DNA of 5,474 nt from Holosporales bacterium (GTDB taxonomy: Bacteria > Pseudomonadota > Alphaproteobacteria > RUG11792). The notes beneath the pieces are model-generated. The model did not search any database. It saw only the letters and a program-made list of their open reading frames with translations, and had not been told where the DNA came from. Location of the stretch: positions 1 through 5,474 of the forward strand of contig JAIROR010000067.1 of assembly GCA_031257415.1 (NCBI GenBank), written 5' to 3'. The translations under genes and the position numbers were made by a program. Shown here piece by piece: positions 1 through 5,461 of this stretch. The first letter of the stretch is position 1. Each line of letters begins with the position of its first letter.

Positions 1-361
1 CATATGTATTTCCATTTCCCCATGCATACTTACCTTTTCCTTCTCTTATCTTGCTGCCTCTTTCTCTCTTCACATTCCCTCTATAATCACCATTATCATA
101 GAGTAATACCTCTATTTCGCTTTCATCTATATCTTGCTCATAGACGATTCCGTTATGTGTCTTTCTTTTTTTTCCTGTCCTTCCTTCTTCTAATACTGCA
201 TTTCCTTCATGAAACTGCCCTTCAAACACTGCTCCATTTGGCAATATTATCATCCCATTTCCTTCTGCTACCCCCTTCTTAAACTCTCCCTCATAGACTT
301 CTCCATCTGCCCATGTATGCTTACCGCGTCCTTCCATTAGTCCATCCTTAAAGTCTCCTTC
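1..361 (-). pseudogene. Out-of-frame continuation of the MORN-repeat gene, running off the left edge
   Basis: Reading the minus strand from GAA at 361-359 gives 120 codons without a stop to the window edge. The product begins EGDFKDGLMEGRGK, plainly MORN repeat 6 minus its leading Tyr. It continues with repeat 7 (YEGEFKKGVAEGNG), a diverged unit (FEGQFHEGN), a less regular stretch rich in Glu, Asp and Lys, and another MORN-like unit (REGKGKYAWGNGNTY) at the edge. This is the same gene as the one to its right, displaced by a 2-bp loss. It could still be made if ATG at 335-337 is used for restart: AAGGA sits 7 nt upstream and the stop of the first part is only 22 nt before it. The window does not show whether the gene is dead, phase-variable or a sequencing error. 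Confidence 0.8.
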
Positions 362-638
362 ATATATTCCCATTTACACATATATACTTACCATGTCCTT
401 CTTTCGCTCCTTTCTTATAATCTCCTTCATATATATCTCCATTTGCCCATATATACTTACCATGCCCTTCTTTTACATCTTTCTTCCAATCTCCTTCATA
501 TGTATTTCCATTTGCGTATACCATTTTCCCATGCCCTTCCATTAGTCCATCCTTCCAATCTCCTTCATATATATCTCCATTTGCATATATCACCTTTCCT
601 CTTCCTTCTCTTACATCATTTTTCCAGTCTCCTTCATA
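296..638 (-). repeat. Tandem 69-bp MORN-coding repeats
   Basis: Units of 69 bp lie at 570-638, 501-569, 432-500 and 363-431, followed by a 67-bp unit at 296-362. Each encodes one 23-residue MORN motif. The units at 432-500 and 363-431 are the most alike in DNA. The 67-bp unit is the one missing two bases at its boundary, where the other units have GATATATATGAAG and this one has GAATATATGAAG. Tandem DNA repeats of this kind can recombine and change the repeat number. Confidence 0.8.
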
Positions 639-1010
639 TATTCTTCCATCCTTGTATATTATCTTTCCTTTTCCGTTTCTTTTACCGCTACTATTGAACT
701 CTCCTTCATATACTCCATAGTTATACTCTTTTCTCCCTTTATTGTTCTGGCAATCCTTGAGAGTATCGTCTTTCGAATTACTGCTTGCGTGCGCTGGCAC
801 TGCATCATCGCTCGCTTTCCTTATCACCAGTGGAAAAAGTACATTATCTTTTACTTTCGCCATCACCCCTGGAGCTGGAAGAGACACGTAATCGCTTGCT
901 CCCATCGCCCCCGAAGCTGGGAGAGGCACGTAATCATTTTGAACCATGGCGCATGCTGGCACTATTGCCACTGTTGTAACCAAAAACATTTTCCTAATCA
1001 TAATTCCCAT
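360..1010 (-). CDS. MORN-repeat protein, N-terminal part (frame broken after repeat 5)
   Basis: Encodes 216 residues. Residues 1-22 look like an export signal: an Arg-Lys start, a hydrophobic stretch (FLVTTVAIVPA), then ACA, a possible signal peptidase I site. Cys20 is only a poor lipobox. A low-complexity linker (25-100) contains a duplicated 14-residue unit. Five MORN repeats of 23-24 residues follow at 101-124, 125-147, 148-170, 171-193 and 194-216, each of the form YEGDWKxxxxEGxGKxxxANGxI. MORN repeats form beta-hairpin arrays and are linked to membrane or lipid association and scaffolding; the target here cannot be read from sequence. The TGA at 360-362 falls exactly at the start of the sixth repeat, which carries on one frame over. 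The most upstream ATG (1008-1010) is used here. ATG at 999-1001 would keep a tighter signal peptide and has GGTGA and GGGA upstream, so the start is uncertain. A strong promoter lies just upstream. Confidence 0.85.
   Translation of the reverse strand: MGIMIRKMFLVTTVAIVPACAMVQNDYVPLPASGAMGASDYVSLPAPGVMAKVKDNVLFPLVIRKASDDAVPAHASSNSKDDTLKDCQNNKGRKEYNYGVYEGEFNSSGKRNGKGKIIYKDGRIYEGDWKNDVREGRGKVIYANGDIYEGDWKDGLMEGHGKMVYANGNTYEGDWKKDVKEGHGKYIWANGDIYEGDYKKGAKEGHGKYICVNGNI
855..938 (-). repeat. Duplicated 14-residue unit in the MORN protein linker
   Basis: Residues 25-38 (NDYVPLPASGAMGA) and 39-52 (SDYVSLPAPGVMAK) are two 42-bp tandem copies, with a faint third trace just after (KDNVLFPL). They lie between the signal peptide and the MORN array and probably arose by local duplication. 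Confidence 0.6.
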
Positions 1011-1042
1011 TCACCAAATAAAAATACAATCTAACTAAACTA

Positions 1043-1071
1043 ATGATACGATATAATGCAACGCCTGTCAA
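1043..1071 (-). promoter_or_regulatory. Sigma70-type promoter of the MORN gene
   Basis: On the minus strand, TTGACA (1066-1071) is followed by a 17-bp spacer and TATCAT (1043-1048). The -35 is a perfect consensus match and the -10 matches at five of six positions. Transcription would start near 1036, leaving a short leader of about 25 nt before the ATG at 1010. Confidence 0.75.
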
Positions 1072-1130
1072 ATTTTTGTTAGCTGATTTGCAAAAAAACG
1101 CTTTGATTCTTGTTAAGATTCCTTGCGGGA

Positions 1131-1156
1131 GCTGAATATCGGCGCTGAATATCGGC
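1131..1156. repeat. Perfect tandem 13-bp duplication in the divergent promoter region
   Basis: GCTGAATATCGGC occurs twice head to tail (1131-1143 and 1144-1156) with no mismatch. It lies about 60 bp upstream of the MORN -35 box and about 30 bp upstream of the murA -35 candidate. The position would suit a regulator-binding site, but a simple local duplication is equally possible. Confidence 0.6.
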
Positions 1157-1187
1157 CATGGCATGAATGATCCACTGCTACAAACAG

Positions 1188-1217
1188 TTGTTCCGCGGTG
1201 GCAAGTGGCTTTATAAT
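1188..1217 (+). promoter_or_regulatory. Probable murA promoter
   Basis: A perfect TATAAT (1212-1217) is preceded at 18 bp by TTGTTC (1188-1193), which keeps only the TTG and little else of the -35 consensus. Transcription would begin near 1224, about 30 nt before the murA ATG. A wobble-containing inverted repeat (CCACTGC 1172-1178 / GCGGTGG 1195-1201) overlaps the spacer; its meaning is unknown. Confidence 0.45.
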
Positions 1218-1253
1218 CAGAACATGCTTATATGATAGATTGAAGGATGGGTA

Positions 1254-2519
1254 ATGCTGCAAAGCATGCGAATATGGGGAGGAGAAAGGTTAAAGGGAGA
1301 AGTCAGCATAAGCGGGGCCAAAAATCTTGCTCTTCCGGCTCTTGCCGCCGGTCTGCTGACTGAAGACGACGTCATTTTGAAAAACGTTCCGAATCTTGCT
1401 GATGTGCAGTCAATGGGCAATCTGCTCTCCCACATTGGCACGGACATCAGTATCGCGGGTAGTGCATACTCCATGAGCACGAAGGATATAAGGGTCTTCG
1501 AAGCACCCTATGATTTTGTGCGAAAGATGAGGGCCTCAATACTTGTTCTCGGTCCTCTTGTTGGGCGCTTCGGAAAGGCAAGAGTTTCTCTTCCCGGAGG
1601 ATGCGCTATTGGAGCAAGAGGAGTTGATCTGCATATTAGGTCCCTGGAGCATCTCGGGGCTAATGTATCTGTGGATAACGGATATATTAATGCCGATGCT
1701 CCAAATGGACTTCATGGCGGAGATATAATATTTCCGACAGTAACCGTCACGGGAACAGAAAACATAATGGCTGCCGCTTGCTTTGCCAAGGGGACGACTA
1801 GATTGATAAATGCAGCTATAGAACCCGAAGTCGTTGCTTTTGCGGATCTTTTGAGCAAGATGGGAGCCAATATAAGCGACTCTGGAACTCCTATTATAAC
1901 TATAGAGGGGGTTGAAAGATTGCATGGCTGCGAATTCACAATAATCCCTGATAGGATCGAAGCGGGAACATATGCAATAGCAGCAGCAATCACAGGAGGA
2001 GATATTACTATCCGCGGAGGAGAATATGATCATATCTCTGCTTTGCTCAATTTTCTGAGAATGGCTGATATATCAGTTGAGGTTTCCCAAGATGGTATTC
2101 GCGTGAGCAGGGACAAAGACGTTCCAATAAAAGGAGTGGATGTGCAAACGGCGCCGTATCCTGGACTTGCAACTGATCTACAAGCTCAATTTATGGCTCT
2201 TATGACACTGTGCCAGGGATCTTCTTCAATAACAGAGAACATCTTCGAGAATAGATTCATGCATGTTCAGGAACTCTGCAGGATGGGGGCCAATATAACT
2301 GTGCACGGGAAAACGGCCATCATAACGGGAGTCTCAAAATTGACTGGAGCCAACGTAATGGCCACAGATTTGCGGGCATCAGTCTCATTGGTCTTGGCCG
2401 GTCTAGCAGCCGGTGGCGAAACTGTGGTGAACAGATTGTATCACCTCGATCGCGGGTACGAAAACCTTGACCAGAAACTGACCAACTGCGGAGCTATTAT
2501 AGAGCGCATTATAATATGA
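1254..2519 (+). CDS. murA: UDP-N-acetylglucosamine 1-carboxyvinyltransferase (MurA)
   Basis: Transfers enolpyruvate from phosphoenolpyruvate to UDP-GlcNAc in the cytosol, the first committed step of peptidoglycan synthesis. At 421 residues it is full length for the family. Family landmarks are all present: SGAKN with the catalytic-site Lys23; the flexible-loop motif LPGGCAIGAR with Cys117, equivalent to E. coli Cys115 (the residue attacked by fosfomycin); Arg122; the TDLQAQF motif with Asp308 (E. coli Asp305); FENRFMH with Arg334; and the C-terminal HLDRGYE with Arg400 (E. coli Arg397). The ATG at 1254 is supported by AAGGA at 1243-1247, 6 nt upstream, and by the N-terminus lining up with the family. 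A retained, intact MurA implies that the organism still makes peptidoglycan or a derivative. It stands alone in this window, with its own promoter candidate, and no clear terminator follows it. The LADV-SMGNLL segment is of alphaproteobacterial type (judged from memory of the family). Confidence 0.97.
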   Translation: MLQSMRIWGGERLKGEVSISGAKNLALPALAAGLLTEDDVILKNVPNLADVQSMGNLLSHIGTDISIAGSAYSMSTKDIRVFEAPYDFVRKMRASILVLGPLVGRFGKARVSLPGGCAIGARGVDLHIRSLEHLGANVSVDNGYINADAPNGLHGGDIIFPTVTVTGTENIMAAACFAKGTTRLINAAIEPEVVAFADLLSKMGANISDSGTPIITIEGVERLHGCEFTIIPDRIEAGTYAIAAAITGGDITIRGGEYDHISALLNFLRMADISVEVSQDGIRVSRDKDVPIKGVDVQTAPYPGLATDLQAQFMALMTLCQGSSSITENIFENRFMHVQELCRMGANITVHGKTAIITGVSKLTGANVMATDLRASVSLVLAGLAAGGETVVNRLYHLDRGYENLDQKLTNCGAIIERIII

Positions 2520-2646
2520 AAATGCCATATATACCAAAGCAACGAAAGACTGCGGATTTTCCCGATCCGAAATCCCCAGAAATATCTCTGGCAACCTGTG
2601 CCTCCTCTCGGGCAATCTTTTGGCGCTTGGGCATAAAAAATGTCAT
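2509..2646 (-). pseudogene. Possible remnant of a recombinase/transposase helix-turn-helix
   Basis: A 45-codon minus-strand frame whose last 11 bp overlap the end of murA. It reads MTFFMPKRQ, then REEAQVARDISGDFG, then GIGKSAVFRCFG. The segment from about residue 13 to 38 resembles the C-terminal DNA-binding helix-turn-helix of serine resolvases and invertases, whose recognition helix typically reads FGIGxSTxYR. No catalytic domain is found upstream in any frame; stops (TAA, TGA) precede it directly. The likely explanation is a decayed fragment of a mobile-element gene next to the MITE-like element at 2698-2846. It is too short to be certain, and chance or a tiny unrelated ORF cannot be ruled out. 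Confidence 0.3.
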
Positions 2647-2697
2647 GTAAAAAACAACCTCTCTCAGCAATCATTATGGGAGCGAACTGACGATCTG

Positions 2698-2846
2698 AGA
2701 CTGTTGAATAATGCTCTGCATCGGTTGTTTTGCGAAGCCCCTATTCTGTTGAATAATCTCTTTTACTGTAACAAAATGTATTGTGAAAAATATTTGCCGC
2801 TCAAAAATTGACAAATACGCTCGCAATCGGCCCCATTCAACAGCCT
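2698..2846. mobile_element. 149-bp MITE-like element with inverted ends and 7-bp target duplication
   Basis: The left end AGACTGTTGAAT (2698-2709) and the reverse complement of the right end, AGGCTGTTGAAT (2835-2846), match at 11 of 12 positions. Directly outside both ends is the same 7-mer, CGATCTG (2691-2697 and 2847-2853), as expected for a target-site duplication. The interior has no credible gene. The end core CTGTTGAATAAT recurs inside at 2746-2757, in direct orientation and 45 bp from the first copy, suggesting a nested or chimeric origin. A related copy lies inverted at 3981-4088. These are hallmarks of a short non-autonomous element moved by a transposase encoded elsewhere; the parent family is not identified. 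Confidence 0.7.
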
Positions 2847-2853
2847 CGATCTG

Positions 2854-3040
2854 TGGGCTTTGAAGGCACATACGTTTTCCCATTTTGCAATGGGAGCATG
2901 AAAGAAAATGACATTTTGCGACCCTTGGCTCTGTTTTACCTTTCGTGTTTTTTATATTTCTGCTATTGTAATATGAGTTATTTGCAAAATTCTGCATATG
3001 GCAAAATTTTGAGTCTCGATATTGTGAGTTTAGGGTCATT
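2854..3040. other. AT-rich spacer upstream of cca
   Basis: Together with the remnant and the MITE-like element to its left, this completes a spacer of about 520 bp between murA and cca. It contains a perfect 6-bp hairpin (CCCATT 2879-2884 / AATGGG 2889-2894, 4-nt loop) not followed by a T run, so it is not a convincing terminator. It also contains a short direct repeat, GCAAAATT, at 2984-2991 and 3001-3008. The cca promoter should lie here or within the element, but no -35/-10 pair is good enough to name. No convincing gene is seen. Confidence 0.5.
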
Positions 3041-3976
3041 ATGAATTTTAACTTCCTGAATTTTTCTGAAACCAAAATCTTGTTTGAAGCGTTGCGGAAG
3101 AGTCACATAAAAGCAATGTTCGTTGGCGGGTGTGTTAGGGACGCAATTCTTGGAATCGAAACCACAGATTATGATGTTGCCGTTAATGCCAATATAGACC
3201 ACCTAACCGACACCCTCAGGGAAAATGGTATTTTGTATACTGATAAATGGATAAGGTACAACGCACTGCAGGCGATAATCAATGACGTTCGATTTGATAT
3301 TGTGGCCCTGAGAAGGGATGTTGAATGCACCGGCAGGGATTGCAAAGTTGTTGGAGTTTCAAGTTTCGAGGAAGATGCCTTGAGGAGAGACTTCACGATG
3401 AATGCTCTGTATCTGTCTGAAAATCAAGAAATCTTCGATTATTGCGGTGGCTTCGAAGATTTAAAAAACAAGAGGGTCACGTTTATAGGAGATCCGATAG
3501 AAAGAATAAAAGAGGACAATATCCGGATTTTGAGATACTACAGATTTTGCAAGAGAATTAAGGACTATAGAGCTGTATATTCAAGAGTTATGAAAGAAAG
3601 TGCTCATCTTGTTGTCCACATATCAAGGGCAAGACTGCCAAAGGAATTGTTTGAAATTATTGATGATCATAAAATTGTAAATCTAATGTATGAAGATAAT
3701 GTATTGCAGAATTTGTCGAATGATTGTGTTAATATTAAAATATTTAATAGACTGGAAAATGTTGAATGTTCGTTACTTGCCAAACTATATTCTTTATTCT
3801 CATACAACACTTTGCTGTCGAACTTTGGTTTTAGTCGCGATATCAAGAAAAGCCTAGTTCTTCTAAATAAATTGACAAAGGAACAAAATCAAACGAGCCT
3901 AGAAGAGTATAGCAAACAAATCGTTCGCGATATTAAAGCCTTGAAATATGCAAAATACAGAATCCCAATAACATAA
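3041..3976 (+). CDS. cca: tRNA nucleotidyltransferase, class II (CCA-adding enzyme type)
   Basis: Adds or repairs the 3'-terminal CCA of tRNAs using CTP and ATP. The N-terminal nucleotidyltransferase head is well preserved: GGCVRD (residues 29-34); the metal-binding TTDYDVAV with Asp43 and Asp45; ALRRDVECTGRDCKV (89-103); EEDALRRDFTMNAL with the RRD motif (115-117); DYCGGFEDL; FIGDP; and KEDNIRILRYYRF, which contains the EDxxR nucleotide-template motif (158-162). The neck segment HISRARLPKELFEII follows. After about residue 210 the protein is poorly conserved and AT-rich, and it ends at 311 residues, where many alphaproteobacterial relatives run to roughly 400, so the C-terminal tRNA-binding part is short. 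The ATG has a weak TTAGGG about 5 nt upstream. A bacterial poly(A) polymerase of the same superfamily is the main alternative. Inverted MITE-like elements lie on both sides. Confidence 0.88.
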   Translation: MNFNFLNFSETKILFEALRKSHIKAMFVGGCVRDAILGIETTDYDVAVNANIDHLTDTLRENGILYTDKWIRYNALQAIINDVRFDIVALRRDVECTGRDCKVVGVSSFEEDALRRDFTMNALYLSENQEIFDYCGGFEDLKNKRVTFIGDPIERIKEDNIRILRYYRFCKRIKDYRAVYSRVMKESAHLVVHISRARLPKELFEIIDDHKIVNLMYEDNVLQNLSNDCVNIKIFNRLENVECSLLAKLYSLFSYNTLLSNFGFSRDIKKSLVLLNKLTKEQNQTSLEEYSKQIVRDIKALKYAKYRIPIT

Positions 3977-3980
3977 CAAA

Positions 3981-4088
3981 ACCCGTCGAATAATGCCGAT
4001 TGCAGATATATTTATCTGTATGGTAAAAAAGATTATTCGGCAAAATAATAGCTTTGCGGAATGGCCTGTGCGAAGTATTATTCAGTCT
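3981..4088. mobile_element. Decayed, inverted second copy of the MITE-like element
   Basis: About 108 bp that align, in opposite orientation, with the element at 2698-2846. Shared blocks in the same order are GTCGAATAATGCCGATTGC (3985-4003; partner TTGAATGGGGCCGATTGC), GTAAAAAAGATTATTC (partner AGTAAAAGAGATTATTC), the segment around GCTTTGCGGAA (partner GCTTCGCAAAA), and the end ATTATTCAGTCT (partner ATTATTCAACAGTCT). Roughly 37 bp of the interior of the first copy are missing here. The ends are more degraded and no flanking duplication is recognisable, so it looks like an older insertion. It begins only 4 bp after the cca stop codon. Confidence 0.6.
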
Positions 4089-4103
4089 TTTAAACAGCAG
4101 AAC

Positions 4104-4137
4104 CCTGGGCCCCCGCGGAAGACCCAGGATCCTTTTT
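4104..4137 (+). terminator. Probable rho-independent terminator downstream of cca
   Basis: A GC-rich stem CCTGGG (4104-4109) / CCCAGG (4123-4128) with a 13-nt loop is followed after ATCC by TTTTT (4133-4137). It would end plus-strand transcripts from cca that run through the short element. On the minus strand the same stem lacks a good T run, so it is a poorer terminator for the convergent gene ending at 4163. Confidence 0.5.
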
Positions 4138-4162
4138 CTAGGAATGTATTATTATTGGCTTT

Positions 4163-5461
4163 TTATTCTTCTCCTCCATTCTCACCTTCTGGTTCTTTTT
4201 CCCCTTCTTCTTCCACTGGTTCTTCTTTCGCTTCTTCTTCCACTGGTTCTTCTTTCGTTTCTTCTTCCACTGGTTCTTTTTTCGCTCCTTCTTCCGCCTC
4301 CCCTTCTCCAGATTCCGTTCCAGAAGTTATCGAATTTGTTTTATCCTTCTCTTTCTCCTGCTCCCTTGGGCCACCTGCCCCCTCCTCTTTTCGTTCTTCG
4401 GTTTCCATAGTTGGACTTTCTATCTCTGTTGGGTTGTTCCCTGATCCCCCGTTTGATTTTCCAGCTTCCGTAATTGATCCGTTTGGATCCTTTCCTAAGT
4501 CTATTTTCTCTAAACCAGTTACTGTCGCCTCTATTTTATTTGCCATATTAATAAAATTCACTAGATTATTCTTTATCTCTTTGTCAAGTATATTAGCCTC
4601 CGTCCTTGTAATGGCAATATCTGTCTCAGTTTTCTTGACATCATCCCCCACCTTTTTAACCTCTTCCTTGAGCTTATCGTCTTCTTTGACTACTTCGTTA
4701 TTGTTCAGCTTTTCAATTTTCTTGGCATTATTTTTAACTTTCCCCTCTATATCAGAAATTTTCTCACTAGTTTCTTCCACTCTCTTTGCCAAAGCCTCTG
4801 CGCTTTTTTCTACGTTCTCCGAGCGATCAGACAGAGAATCCAGGGTGCTTGAGCCTTGTTTCCCATCGACACCCGCCTCTTCTTGAACAGCGCTTCCCTC
4901 TGTTTTATCGTCGGGAATTCTGCCTATCTGGTCCTCTGCGATATTTGGATCTTCTTCATAGCCTCCTGCCCCTGCGCCGCCTTTGCGTCCCGCAAGGTTC
5001 GCAAGAGCTCCGGTTCCCAGGGTATTTTCGGCTGCCCTGTGACCTGGAGAGCCCCCATTTCTGCTATTTCCGAAATCCGCTCTGAAATCCGCTGTTCGTC
5101 CGGCTGCGGCCCCCCTGGCTCCCAAAACATCCTCTGCCTCGGCTGACCTACCAGCACGACCTATAGAGCCTCCTCTTCTGCCCACTCCGATATCAGGATC
5201 GTCTTTTGCTCGTCTTCCTCCAAACGTTGCATATCCTGCGCCATTGCCCCGAGCTTCGCCACCTCGATGGTTTCCTTGGAACTCAGCGCCCTCTGAGTAT
5301 TTCCCAGGGACATATCCTGGGTCACCATCATTCAAGATTCGGCTACCTTCTTGGAACCCAAGAGCGCCAGCGCCCGGCCGCTCCGGTCCATATACTGGGC
5401 CAATTTCATGCAAAAGCCTTCCTTCTGATTGTTCACTAGGATTGTCAAAAGGCTTATCCAT
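4163..5461 (-). CDS. Hypothetical coiled-coil protein with Gly/Arg-rich head and acidic Glu/Pro tail
   Basis: Encodes 432 residues not recognised as a known family. Three parts are visible. Residues 1 to about 200 are disordered-looking; between about 28 and 172 roughly a quarter of the residues are Gly, with many Arg and Ala. Residues about 204-320 are a heptad-like, Lys/Glu-rich coiled coil (for example EALAKRVEETSEKISDIEG). Residues about 350-432 are very acidic, with three 9-residue repeats of the type KEEPVEEEA at 394-420. There are no Trp or Cys, no signal peptide and no membrane segment. The ATG at 5459-5461 has AGAGGA 4 nt upstream, but the frame stays open to the window edge, so the true start could lie outside. 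The head is clearly GC-richer (about 57-68% in sampled 60-bp lines) than the coiled coil (about 28-33%), which suggests a mosaic gene. A second frame in the head also looks coding-like. A role in host interaction or scaffolding is only a guess. Confidence 0.7.
   Translation of the reverse strand: MDKPFDNPSEQSEGRLLHEIGPVYGPERPGAGALGFQEGSRILNDGDPGYVPGKYSEGAEFQGNHRGGEARGNGAGYATFGGRRAKDDPDIGVGRRGGSIGRAGRSAEAEDVLGARGAAAGRTADFRADFGNSRNGGSPGHRAAENTLGTGALANLAGRKGGAGAGGYEEDPNIAEDQIGRIPDDKTEGSAVQEEAGVDGKQGSSTLDSLSDRSENVEKSAEALAKRVEETSEKISDIEGKVKNNAKKIEKLNNNEVVKEDDKLKEEVKKVGDDVKKTETDIAITRTEANILDKEIKNNLVNFINMANKIEATVTGLEKIDLGKDPNGSITEAGKSNGGSGNNPTEIESPTMETEERKEEGAGGPREQEKEKDKTNSITSGTESGEGEAEEGAKKEPVEEETKEEPVEEEAKEEPVEEEGEKEPEGENGGEE
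4207..4296 (-). repeat. 27-bp tandem repeats coding the acidic tail
   Basis: Three near-identical 27-bp units begin at 4207, 4234 and 4261 on the plus strand (each starting CTTCTTCCACTGGTTCTT), with a partial fourth at 4288-4296. They encode KEEPVEEEx on the minus strand. The frame is kept because 27 is a multiple of three, so gain or loss of units would only change tail length. Confidence 0.8.

Noticed and set aside
360..375. Programmed +1 frameshift at ATA-TGA-A, in the manner of prfB
   Set aside because: The frame relation fits, but ATA cannot re-pair well after slipping and there is no strong, correctly spaced upstream Shine-Dalgarno stimulator; comparison with the other repeats shows a simple loss of two bases.
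443..697. Plus-strand open frames rich in Leu, His and Phe opposite the MORN gene
   Set aside because: Periodic antisense shadows of the MORN repeats.
1536..2033. Minus-strand open frame of 165 codons
   Set aside because: Lies wholly antisense to well-conserved murA and has Cys/Ser-rich, shadow-like composition.
2576..2591. Small hairpin CCAGA/TCTGG downstream of murA as a terminator
   Set aside because: Only a 5-bp stem and no T run afterwards.
2808..2813. Plus-strand TTGACA as a -35 box for cca
   Set aside because: No -10-like sequence occurs at a suitable distance, and the site is inside the MITE-like element more than 200 bp before the gene.
2674..3075. Minus-strand open frame of 133 codons across the spacer
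   Set aside because: It crosses the MITE-like element and the start of cca. Its only recognisable part (VKEIIQQNRGFAKQPMQSII) is translated repeat sequence, mirrored by the second copy, not a conserved protein.
3993..4886. Long plus-strand open frame (297 codons), Ser/Phe/Pro-rich
   Set aside because: It is the antisense of the Glu/Lys-rich coiled-coil and acidic tail, whose codons read as Ser, Phe and Leu on the other strand. It starts within the MITE-like element and has no family features.
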